64,000 nucleotides of DNA from Centropus unirufus (taxonomy: Eukaryota > Chordata > Aves > Cuculiformes > Centropidae), in NCBI GenBank assembly GCA_013397695.1, contig VYZI01000040.1, positions 62,001-126,000 of the forward strand, written 5' to 3'. The notes below the pieces were generated by a model. The model did no database searches. It was given only the letters and a program-made list of their open reading frames with translations, and was not told the origin of the DNA. The first letter of the stretch is position 1; each line of letters starts with the position of its first letter. Made by a program: the position numbers and the translations under genes. This document shows, in pieces, positions 27,001 to 39,000 of the stretch.

Positions 27001-30000
27001 TTATGTGTGATGCAATATTAAATTACTGTCACAGATCAGATGCACCATTACTTGTTCTATAGCAAGTAAAAATCTGAACATATATGGACAAAGGGAAACA
27101 GCAAAATAGCAGGACTGGATTTCACTAGAAAAACTAGAGCATAACTTAATACAAAACATTTACTATTTGCATTTAATGTAGGGAGAACACATCTCTTGGG
27201 TGGAAATATAAACATATTTTATTTAAAGGTATGTTTAGGGAACTACTAGTTTTTAATACAACTGTTTTTCTACTTCTTATAACAGGAAAATGTTGCACCT
27301 TATAATAGGGTATGTTAAATAAAATATGTGATAAAACCATGCTCTACATTTACATGTCTTTAAGACCAGAAAAGTGAGATCTCTGTGAACTTAGAAATTC
27401 TGCTGACAGATATAGAAAGCATTTTGAAAAATGTCTTTTGTCAAGACAAAATGATGACTTAGAAAAAGTAAATTTTAATGCATTTAGTAATGTATGTGTT
27501 GGACAGTTAACTAGAAGGTGGGAATAATTCTCAACAAAAATAACACTGTCTTTATCAGCAGCAACTTATTGCACATCAAAGTCCAGTTCATCCTTTGATA
27601 TTACTTGCTACATTTCCAAAATTTCTAACCTAGTTCCAGTGTTGTCTTGAAAATAACCAATAAGCCAAATTCCTTTCTTAGGTATAACTTAATGAATAAC
27701 TGGTGGGAGATTTTTAATATTTTCGTCAAAACAAGAAGAACCATAAACAAAGAAAAATGCCTGTTATATTCCTGACAACATATGTGCTTAACCACACTGA
27801 GACATATAATTTCACTTACAAGTAAATATTTTAAAGCTATAGTATTTCATTTGTTGCCACAGCAATGAATGTGAATGGCAGTACTACAATACAGATGCTT
27901 TCGTGGTAGCTACTACATAATTTTTGCACATTCATATCAAAACATGAATATTGGATTAACTCTTAGGTTTATTAGAATTATTATGATCAGCTTCATTTCA
28001 GTAGTTTTTGTATAAACCTAAAAAGTACCTCTGTAGAAAAGTATAGTCCTGATCTTTGTGTTGGTGTGGTGACGTCCTTCAGCGTGCAAGAATTTTAAGC
28101 CACTTCCACTTCTCTGAGAACTTAGAAAAAAACCCCTGTGTCTCTATTTCTGCCACTGAAAATCTCCTGCTCTAGTTGTTACAACAGTGAAATTAAATAA
28201 AGAGTTTCATCACTCTACAGTCCTGCCCTTACCACAGTTAGCTGAATTGGGATTAACGTGTCCACAAAACCCTGATGAGATGTCTGTGTAGGACAGAGGC
28301 ATCAATAGGCCCAAGCTGATGTCACATCTTAAACGCGATGCTGCACACAACAAGCACCAAACCTGTACCTTCAAATGAACTAAAGGCAATGGGAACTCTT
28401 TATTTGATCATTCATTAATAACTTTTCTTGTAAGTGTTCCTTCTCACATGGTATGCCTCAGGTTCAGACAGTGTATTTGCATAGGTACAGTCCCATATAT
28501 AAGTCTCAGCTTGCAATTCAGAAATTTTCTTTTTGTTTTTGCTTTTTGTTTGAGCTTTGTGATTTTTTTATTGAAATACTAGATTTCTTCAGGCAGAGTC
28601 TTATGCTTTAAAAAGTCTTTTATTAATAGTTACTATGCTTATTTTCTTCTGAGTGGTTTCAGAGACTTAGCAATCTTTTACTCATAAAACAAAAGAAGGC
28701 ACATTAAAATAAATTCATCACTCTAATTGTATCAATACTATTTTACACTTTAGCCATCATACATTCAAATCTACAATATTCAGAAGTTATACAAATTTAA
28801 AAAATGAAGAATTTCATTAGCTTGTAAAATCAGATTATTAATTTCAGTGTAAATTGTGAAGATTTAACTTTTTACAGCTTTGAGCATGAAATAAGACATC
28901 TTAATCATTTTAGCTGGTTCACTAGAGTGATTTACATGCCACCTCCTACCCATCAACCTGAGATTTCCTTTTACTTAATTAAATTTCCAGAACAGAAACA
29001 CAACACATTATATATGCTGTACTCAATTACCTTCATAAACAGGGTTCTTCTGTATATATCATATCTCATTTTGTACATATAAACATTGTAAATGAAAGAG
29101 ATGTGTGTCTGTGAAGTTTTAGAGAATATGTTCATCATGCCTTTATTTTGTTTTGTTTGATTTTAGTATTTTTTTTAATAAGATTTGCAATTATATAACC
29201 AGTTTCTGTGTTTATTTATAAAAATATCTTTAGGATTTTTGGAGGTCAGGGGGGTTAAAAGAAAATAAAATATTTTGAGAAAATCTGTTGCAAAGCCTCA
29301 GGGAGTGAGAAGGTGAGACGTCCTTGGCTGGAAAGCTCAGGCCTCAGTAGAATAGGTAAACCAAAATGAATTTCCTACAAAATGCCATAGCAGCATTTCT
29401 GAACACACAAAACATTCTATCTTTAATAAAAAATAAAACCTTTTCCATTGGAAGCAAAACCAAAGTTTTATGTATATCTCTCTCCTAAAAACATTAAAAT
29501 ATATGACTTTATCTACTCTCAAGGATCAACACTGAAAACCACTTCTGAATTAGATTTTGTGAATGCCATAATACAATGAAAAATTGTGCAGCCACTAGTG
29601 AAGGGTTATAAAATCGTTAGGTCTTGAGTAGCTTTCTGTATTTTCACCTTTAGGAAATTTCAATGGGCACTAAGATGTTCAGAATACCCTGAAAGCCAAT
29701 TTGGCACACAGCCCCACTGGCCTGACTGATGCAGCTTAGTCCAGACTGAATGTATGGTTATGTTGGATTTTTCAAATTTCTAGTCCTACATATTATTGAT
29801 TAAACCCAACAAAATCATGAGTGAGCATCTTGTCCCATTGATGTAATTCACTTTCTCTTCGTAAGAAATGACATATATTATATATAACTACTGTTATACA
29901 GACTGTAATCACTGTCTACATGTATACAACTCAAAAAGCATGACCTACTGCTATTCCTTCAGTGAAACCACCTGGTTTCACAAAAATACAGTATGAGACA

Positions 30001-30853
30001 TGGCAATTAAATGATTCTAGTTCCATGGAAATTGGGTGAGCACTCCTACCTAAAAGAGGTGTAATTGCCAGGAATTCCCTTAGAAATTAACCTGTTACTT
30101 CCAAACCCTACTCTGCTCAGGTGATATTTTATACAGAGATTTAAAAACTATTCAAAATACAAACCCATTAGATCATACGCTATTCACCATTAGTTTATTC
30201 TGGTACAGAAACTGATTACATAAAGAGTTATACAAAGTAGGTATATACTGTTGTTGCAAGCTGAAAACGATGATCAGGAAATTTCTGTTGGGAAATATTA
30301 GGGAATCTCTAACATATAGTTACTTTATAATTGTTACTCTACAAGATTTAAGCTGCTGCCCAATTAAGGATTCTTAACTTCATTATAATCTTACTAGGTA
30401 TGTTTCCTCTTACTTTTTGACATAAAATAGCAATGAAGTGTGATCTTATGTCAATCTAATACAGAGAAACAAAGAGGCATAAAAGGTTGGACTGGCATTT
30501 GGGCACCTAGGCCACCACCTCTGACCTTTGTGCATGAAGATGCACATTCTCCTTGCTTGTGGCTGTACAATATGAAAACTTTGTCTGGATTTTTCTATTG
30601 CACATGGAAAGATTGAGAACAGATGTTGGGTATAACTGAATATTTGTACTCTAAATTTATAGTATTCTAAACATTTCTGTTGCAGTTACAGATGGGTGTC
30701 TCCACAATTTTTGTCTGTTTTGCCCATGATGATACTTGGTAAGATCTCTCTGTCTTCATATTGACACGTAAACACCTCCCTGTCATATTTTTCTCTCATT
30801 ATCCTGTTGAGAAGGGGGAGTGATTCCAGGGTTTTTTTCCCATAGTACAAGTA

Positions 30854-30881
30854 CAATTCTCTTCTACTTAGAAGAGAATTG
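30854..30881. repeat. 28-bp near-perfect palindrome
   Basis: The arms CAATTCTCTTCTA (30854-30866) and TAGAAGAGAATTG (30869-30881) are exact 13-bp reverse complements separated only by CT. By chance about 0.001 such cases would be expected at a fixed loop size in 64 kb with equal base frequencies. Confidence 0.95.
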
Positions 30882-31630
30882 GGTTCACTTTTTTAAAAAT
30901 TTAAAAATTCAGCTAATCATTTGCATCTTATCTGGAATTCACAGCCCAATATTTCTTTTAACTACTTTTTCTTAAACATTATGAAATAAGCATTTGGGCA
31001 TCTAAGTTAATGTATCTAGAAGAGATAAAAAAATTAAAAATGCAAAGTGAAAAAGTAGGTAGATTTATCTTGGTTAGGATAAAAAAATAAATGAAATGTC
31101 CATGTTAAGGTACTATCAAAGAAAATGTCTTCTCTTTTGGCAGGTGAAACTTTTATCAACTCCCTTTATTGATAATATCAGGATTGCTTTAGTTCTATTC
31201 TTTAGCATTATCACACAATTTCACTGTCTTCACTACATTTCCTAGGATATATTAAATTTGACTTTTTGTACCTGTTATCTCTCCACCTCACATCTCATCA
31301 TAATTCCATGAGAGAAAGAAATTTTTAAGAAATATTATTTTGTGCTGAAATAATTTTAAAAATTGATTTTCTATGGCCCTATTGTTTTGATACATAGAAA
31401 GCTGGAAACTCCAACTAGACAAAAATACCTAATATTTTGTATTTCAAAGAAGGATCTTACTGAAGAATATATCTACACAGTTGATTTTCAGAAATCCTAC
31501 CAAGATGCTTAATCTGTGAAATCAGCCTTGGGGAAGTTGTGGTGTGTCTTTTCTTTACTTCACACTGCTCTGAAGTACAATTCAAACTGTCCACTAGAAA
31601 ATGTAAACTTTCTATAAAGATATTATGAAT

Positions 31631-31691
31631 AGGGAGGGGAGGGAGAGGAAAGGAGGGGAAGAGAGGGGAGGGCTAGGGGAGAGAAGGGGAA
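31631..31691 (+). repeat. Polypurine G/A tract
   Basis: About 61 bp is made of A and G apart from one CT interruption at 31673-31674. It contains eight runs of three or four G. Such a tract can form a G-quadruplex or a purine-motif triplex. No promoter or gene is seen next to it. Confidence 0.9.
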
Positions 31692-31994
31692 CAGATCTGT
31701 TTAAGAGCAAATGCTTGTAGGACTGAAAGAGTAGTTGTTATTTGTCAGTGCAATGCTCAGTTTTTGAAGTTTTTTCTACATTGCTCTTTATCCTCCTCCC
31801 TACTCTTTTCTTTTTCTTTTGACTCTAGTATGTCTCTCACTACGAATCCTGTTTAAACCCCTGGGAAAGAATTATGCATTTATAAGGAGCAGATAAAGGA
31901 TGCATGCATTTCAATGTTTGCCATCTTGGCTTTCCTTTAATGTAATTCATTATTCCACAAATATATGGCACATAGTGCTGCCAAGATAATTTGT

Positions 31995-31995
<1 letters not shown>

Positions 31996-32023
<28 letters not shown>
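31996..32023. repeat. TAA microsatellite
   Basis: About nine uninterrupted TAA units, likely variable in length between individuals. Confidence 0.97.
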
Positions 32024-32026
<3 letters not shown>

Positions 32027-34745
32027 CTATCAATTAACATCGACGAACACAGGTTTCTTCCAACAATTTGTGGTAATAAAGTAATTAATAAAATTCAGTA
32101 TTTCATTCTACATAAGAAGTCTGTTTCTGATGTTTGGAACATTCAACCATTTTCTCTGTCAATACAATCGATAAACTGGCAGTAGTCTGCTGAAAAGAGG
32201 GGGAACCCAATTTGAACGTATAAAGATAGCCTTATAGAATTGTGTGGTGGGTTTTTTCTGAGAACAGTTATATTACCTTTTGGTTTATATCAGAAAACTT
32301 ATTGAAAAGAAGTTTCTAGCAATCAGAATGAAATTAGCATGCAGTTACATACTAATGGAAAAATGTACATATTTTTGATATCAATTGAAAATCTCATAAT
32401 TTTTCTGACTCCTTGTACTAGTATGTCATGTTCTGTAAGGTCTTTGAAATCCTGGCGACCTAAGTTGTGAGGGAATTGCAATGCTGTACACTTTGCTGTA
32501 TTCATAGCTGTACACTTTGCTGCTTCTTAGGATCCTCTGGAAAAATGTGGGTTATGGTGGTAGTGTGAATCAGAGGTTAAAAGTAACACTTGTTATCTTC
32601 GTTGTTCAAGCCGATCTGAACCTCAATATTCCTAATTGTGTCACTGCCTTTTCTGGTAATGACAGTCTGGCTACAGAGAGGAGCTACATGTGGATTAAAG
32701 CAAACATAACAACAGATTCTGCTCAAAAACTGTGCAGAGCCCATGAAGCTTGTACAAAACTTGGGTCTAATTTCACAGAGAATTCCTTTAAGTTCAGTGG
32801 AGACAGGGACTGAACTTTCTGATGCAGAGCTGCTTCCTAGCTTAGTTACATTTATACTTTGTAGAATATTTATCATATTATTTTAAAAGTCAAATACATT
32901 CACATTCCTGTGCTCAACAAAGTACCAGAAGAGAACTGCATGCATTTATTTTATATTTGGCAATGAATCCCCATCTAATTGAATCACAATATATCGTATG
33001 GGTTGTACTTATTAAATGCTCAGTCTCCACTTAATTTTTTATTAAATTAAGTCAGTTTTTAATCAGTCACAGAGGATTTTTTTTCAACATGTAAAATTCT
33101 GAGACAAATATAAGAAAAACATCCACAAGATATATATAATAAATTCTTTTTGGTAAAGCAGATTCTCAGTGCTCAAGTGAGATATTTTTGGGATACACAA
33201 CGAATTTACCATATTTTCTTTACATGAACTCTTTAGTTGTGATTTTAAGATCATCATAAATCATCAGAATTGTTTCTCCTCCAATTATTTATAAGAGTTT
33301 TTATTCCTTTATGAGAATGTTTCTGTAAAATGAATGCCTTACAAAAGCTTTAGTGTAGTTCTTTAAAAAAAAAAAAAGGACTCGGATTCCTTTGCTGTTC
33401 ATCCTGTTGAAATTTTTTTTCCAAATCAAGACTAAGATCTCACTGAAAAGGAAAAAATGCTCATATGATTTCTGACCAGAAGTGATAATAAAGACTGCTA
33501 AATAAACAAACAAAAGTAGAGTTAATTCCAGTTTAAACACAAATTGGAGGTGCAAAACCTTTGTGAAGGTAATTTTGCGAATCATTTGCAGCTTCAAGTG
33601 AAGCACAGACCATTTCCTGACTAAGATGTGTTCAGCTATTTTGGTTAAATACTGTTAGTTTCCACAAAAAAAAAAGGAGGAGTATGTCCATCTCAGAGCT
33701 CATCTCAACGATGATCAGAGGAACATTATGGATTACATAATATATAAATCATATATTTCATTTATATCTTGTCTGATTTTGGCCTTTTCCTTTTTAAGTT
33801 CCTGAAACCCTTTCCTATAACCAGTCTATAGGTACATATGATGCAGGAGGTCACTGTAGAGATGAATGAAGATTTAGACATGGAAAGCAATAGCAGGCAG
33901 AGAATAGCAGTAACAATGAGCTTCCACTGTGCATCTGTAGTGCTGGAAGGCTCTGGTGGTTCCTCTCACTGATGGGAACACACAGGCTGTTTTATTTCAC
34001 CATAACATCTAGGAGTGCTGTTCATACATAAGATGTTGTAAAACAAGAAACAAAATCTCAAAGCAGTTTTCAGTTGAGAGAAGAGTAATAATTACAGGCA
34101 GCTGGCAAAACACAAGAAATTAGCGTTTGAAGGCTTATCAGAGAGAGGGAGAGAGACCAGATCTGTGGATGTTTTCCCTAAAACCAGTCACTACAACCTG
34201 AAGACACAAAAGTCGTGTCACCCGTATCGCTTAGGAACATCACACTGAAAAATGTGGTGACTACTGAAGAGATTTATGAAAGCAGACAAAATTTCTGCAT
34301 CAACCCATAGCAAACCAAATTCAACAGAGTGAAAATCACTCCTAATTCTTATCTTTTAACCACAGATCTAATCAATCTTATCTAAAGACCCCATATGAAC
34401 TGTGACTGAATAAAATTATGATGCTTAATACAATAATCCTGCATTTATTTTTAATTTGCCTAATGAAAGTTGATTGTTATTAAAAAGAGGAACATTACTT
34501 TGTAGATGGTATTATTCATTAACTTTTGTAACCAGGTCAGTGGTTTTATTTTTGTCTTTTCTATCGGTGACCTTTCTCTTCTTCCTATTCAAAAGAACAT
34601 GTATTGCTAACTGCATTTTTCAGTCAGTTTCTGTGGACCTCTTAGAAGTGGACTGGCAGCCTTCAAAAATGCCCAGGCTGCAGGTTGTATATCACTTGTC
34701 CCATTTTACTTGTACTCATGCATTGTGGAGATATTTATATTTCAG

Positions 34746-34780
34746 AAAAAAAAAGAAACAAACAAAAACAAGAAAAAAAG
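34746..34780. repeat. A-rich low-complexity tract
   Basis: A-runs are broken by single G or C bases. No element body is recognised on the 5' side that would make this a retrotransposon tail. Confidence 0.8.
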
Positions 34781-35897
34781 TGGCTTTTGTTGATTTTTTA
34801 AAAATTCAACCTTGAGGCTTTTAGAGAAAGTTTATTTTTCATGTACTGTCTTATAGATTTTTTCCTGTCTTTCCAAAATCGGAAAATCTTAAATATAGGA
34901 TTGGTCTGCCTTGAAGACAAGCATCACCTGAGGGAAATAAACACAGACTTGAGAATTTAAATGTCCTAGCATATATTAATTTTTAAGTCTTGGTGTTTAT
35001 TTAGAGAAATATTTAGGTGTAGTTATCATCTCTAGATGTAAAATATTCTCCTCTGAGGTAATTTTCTTCTCCAAAAACAATAAATTCGGGGAAAAAAAAA
35101 AGTTTACGAATAGTTAAAAAAATTAAGTTGGGCATAAACTATGAACTGGTTTGAAAATAAACTGTGATAAACTCTCAGTTTTGTGCCTGAGCAAGTCTGG
35201 AAAAGTTAAACCTTCTTCTCCAGGGGAAACATATGTATTCAAAGCATCCAATAATTGCATCAGCATCTTTCAGCACAAGACTTAGTAACCAGTTCTTTGA
35301 AAGACACTACTATTCTAGTCTTTTAAAAAAATACCCCGAAAGGTGACAAACTACTAAACCTAGGCTTTATTAAAATGTGAAAAATTAAACTACAAAATAG
35401 CTGCATAAATTCAGAAAGCTCAGAGCATAAAAGTAGAATAGGGGAGAAACAGATGTTCCCCATGGTTATGTTTCATTGTATTCCTGTATCTCACCAAGCC
35501 CACACCTCCCCTCAAAGTTTCCCCTCACCTCTGAAGTGGGCTTCATGCTGGCTCACCTCCATGTGCCAAACAAGTTCATATTCCCTTCAGCTGTCTCAGT
35601 CCTAGACAGGCTGCAGGCCAGCAGTCATGGACAATATTTTTCCAAAGAGGATTACCCTGATTAAAATTTGACTTCTGTAACAAGGTTGTAAACAATTGAG
35701 TTCACATTTCTATATACTCTCTTTCTTGCCAGTGTAGTTCTAATCAACGTTGTTCAGGGTAGAATTTTCTTCAAAGAGGTATGAAAAAAGAGATAACTTT
35801 GGTTACTCCAGTTACCCCAAACTAAGGGTTTCCATGATTGCATCACAAACACCTGACAGTGATTTTCCCTTGCAGGGTTTGCTTAGACAAGTGGCTT

Positions 35898-36026
35898 GTT
35901 GTATATATTGTATATAACAATACAAAGAGATATACCTATAACTTATGTGTATATATATACACAATATTTTGTGTATATATATAACCTATGTGTATATATG
36001 TGTGTATAAATAAACTTTATATATAC
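35898..36026. repeat. TA/TGTA-rich low-complexity tract
   Basis: Alternating TATA, GTGTATATATA and ATATATAACC text runs over about 130 bp, with CCTATRTGTATATATR-type units repeated imperfectly. It contains many TATA-like strings that should not be read as promoters. Confidence 0.85.
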
Positions 36027-39000
36027 TTTTACTTCCATACTTGCATAATTTTTTTAAGCTTTAAAAAGAATTGTAGGCAAGACAAGGTATTATGATTGTA
36101 GACTTTGATTTTAGAGAAATTACTTATGAATGACATAGGCTGACTATACTTGTTTTTTGCAGACTCCACTTTTTCACAGTTCGTACTTGCTATTCACTTG
36201 AACTGATCTCATCCTTCCCTAAATACCTTAGTCTCATCCTAACCATTGTGTTGGTGACCCTTCATTGTTATTGTAGCTCTGAGAAAAATAAAAAGGCTTT
36301 ATTTGTGCTATAAGCTGTGAGGCTGACCTTTTCTATTCCAAAAAATATTTCTCCAATTACAGACACTTACAAACTTAGACATGGATTAACATAGTTGAGT
36401 GGCAAATAAATATGCTGAAAACTCAAAAGATGCCAAAATGATATTGTATTAATGACCGCATATGCACACAATATAGGCAAACACAAAACTTTAGCTAAAT
36501 GTTTATTACTGTGCCAAACAATTTTATTCCATAAAAAAAAAATCCAATGCATACTGCTTTAAAATTAAACACTTAATAGCATAGTTGAAAATAAAAGTAA
36601 AATATTATCATGTGTTTCTCTTTCTTGAAAGTTTCGGATTTTCCAGCTTTTCCTGTGAACTAAAAGAATTCTCCGTATTTTCCTGGTATTAATTTGGCTC
36701 TCATTAAATGTTTTTTATACCACTGTTTTTTTTCTTTCAAAAAATCCGGGGATATCTAACAAGTTCCTTCTCAACATGTGATTATTTTACATTTGTCCTT
36801 GCCTTTTTTTTCGGATTATTCCTGTCACTTCATCTTATTTTCTTGCTCTTCTGCTCTGAGGAGAGAGGAGGTAGGGGATGTAATGGGCATATGAGGGTAG
36901 CCCCTCAAGCGAACCAGAAATATGACATTATTCAAAAAGGAAAACAGCTGAGAAAAAATAAATCTTGTTTTAATGTGCCTGAGCTTGAATTAAAAATACA
37001 GATGTGCTGTATGCATATGAAATTTTTGATTAAAATGTCTCTCACCAGTCTGTCTCTTTAATTAAATAAAACCTGCCTGGTATTAATCAAGGCATAAAGA
37101 ATTTATACCCCAAATCCAGATTAATTAAAAGCCCAGAAGCTTGAAGAACAGACTGTGTATAAATACTAAAATAAATCAATCTAAACATAATATTTATGGA
37201 TTGGGGCTGTGTATTCAAAAATATAAATAATTGCAGAAAGTGATTTATGGTAAATTCTCTGTGGAAATACGTTTCTTATTAGGATATATTTAAACACAAA
37301 GTTAAGTGAATGGTTTGATTTACAAAATCCTTATTTAAACATATAGCTTTTAATTATAGTTCTATTTGTAACAATTTCTAATGGTTAATTTCTTAACAAA
37401 TCATGTAAAATTTACTCTTTAGTCTGACAGACTTGTAAAAATTTTTTAAGGAGGCTGAAAAATGACTTCTCTGGTCCTGTAGATTTGACAAAGCAATATT
37501 AAAACCCCGTATCTCTCTTCCCCGGAACAATGGAGCAGAAACACTATGCGTACTTTTGGAAGTATTGGTTACTAATACTTTGGTTTTAGAAACAAAATCT
37601 TTTGATTTTGGCCTGGAATTGAAGTCTAGTGTAGAAGATGTGCATGAAGATGTCATGAAGGCTCTCTGAAAGAAGGGAGCTCTACTGTTTGCCAAAAGTA
37701 GTCTTTTGCAATGCACAGAAAGCCACTAAAGACGAAATTAATCAAAAAGAAGGCATTCAGGGATTTCCTAATCCTTGTCCCCAGTGGCAAATCAGTGCTT
37801 GTAATAGGAAAAATTTTGCCTCGACACAGACATTAAAACCTCTTTATGTTTGAATGTGGCTCTGAGCTTCAGTGTTTAAGTCTCGGGATGGTAATTTGGA
37901 AATTCTCAATTTCAAGAGAAAATTCAGCTTTGAACCTTATACCCAAAAGCAGTAGCCAAGACACCATTCTTTTTCAAGGTTGGAGAAAAGGGTCCCAGGG
38001 GATGTTCCAGTCTCATTCCAGCATTTACTATGAGAGCCTGAAGAAGCAGCATGAAGATGCGGAGGTTCTGTTCACACATTTACCTAATCCAGTAAGTAAC
38101 AAGTTGACACTAAGTGCCAGTTTGCAAAATAAATGGACTACTGTCTCCACTGATACAAAAGATATTGAATTGTCTGCCCAGAGAGCTGACTGATGGCTGC
38201 AGTGGCTGCACAATAGTAATTTCTATGCAATTGCAAAATAATGCAAATTATTCTTTCAATTGCCAGCACTTCTTATGGTAACAATAGTTGCCAGTTACCG
38301 CAGCTGTGAAGACAATGCATGTCATTGCTATAGCTGTTGAATAACAGATTTAACACCTGTTTGCTAATTTTGAAAGTGCACAATATGGACCACAAGATAA
38401 TGGCTTTACTTGAGATGGGTAGGAGTGAAAATCTTTTAAAAAGAAACTTCATATATATTATGAAGATATACATTTTCCTGCTGAGGAAGGTTCCTCCATC
38501 TGTGGTGTTAAAATTATGTTTTTCTGCCAAAGAGACAGGTCTTCTCTTCAATAAGTTTTATATGAGGAGATAAAATATTTGACCCAGGATTTTGCAGGTT
38601 GGTTGTGGTTCAGGTAACCCACCTGAAAGCCCTAATTTTTGACATCTGCACACAACAGCTGGTAATGAGCATTTGGATTCTGAAAGTCTCTAGTTTTTAA
38701 TCTCTTGTATTAGACTTGTTAATAAGGATAGATGGAAAGCAGGTGTGGTAGTGGTTGAGGGGGTTATTGAAGACATGATTGCTTCAACTATTGTTTCAAG
38801 CTTTTTTTTTTCCTTCTTCATGCACCATTTGCACTTCTTGCAGCTGTCAGTTGCAGCTAGCTGGGGAATGTACAGCTTTCACATTTTCTTCACTATTTAA
38901 AAATCTAAATTAATACATGGAGAAACTCTCAGATTAGATGTTTTTTAAAATGAAAAATCTCAGCAGAGTGATTCAGCTGAGCTGAAATGTGTTACCATGA

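Noticed and set aside
35898..36026. Multiple TATA-like strings as promoters
   Set aside because: They belong to a low-complexity TA tract with no initiator, GC-box or downstream gene.
36708..37061. 117-codon plus-strand frame with Phe/Leu-rich start, possible membrane protein
   Set aside because: The hydrophobic part is simply translated T-rich DNA. The frame start is an alternative codon and no coding signature follows.
37393..38193. Neighbouring frames of 107 (minus) and 115 (plus) codons as genes
   Set aside because: They have Ser-rich, low-information translations, no recognisable domain and no transcript signals. Lengths are within chance for the window.
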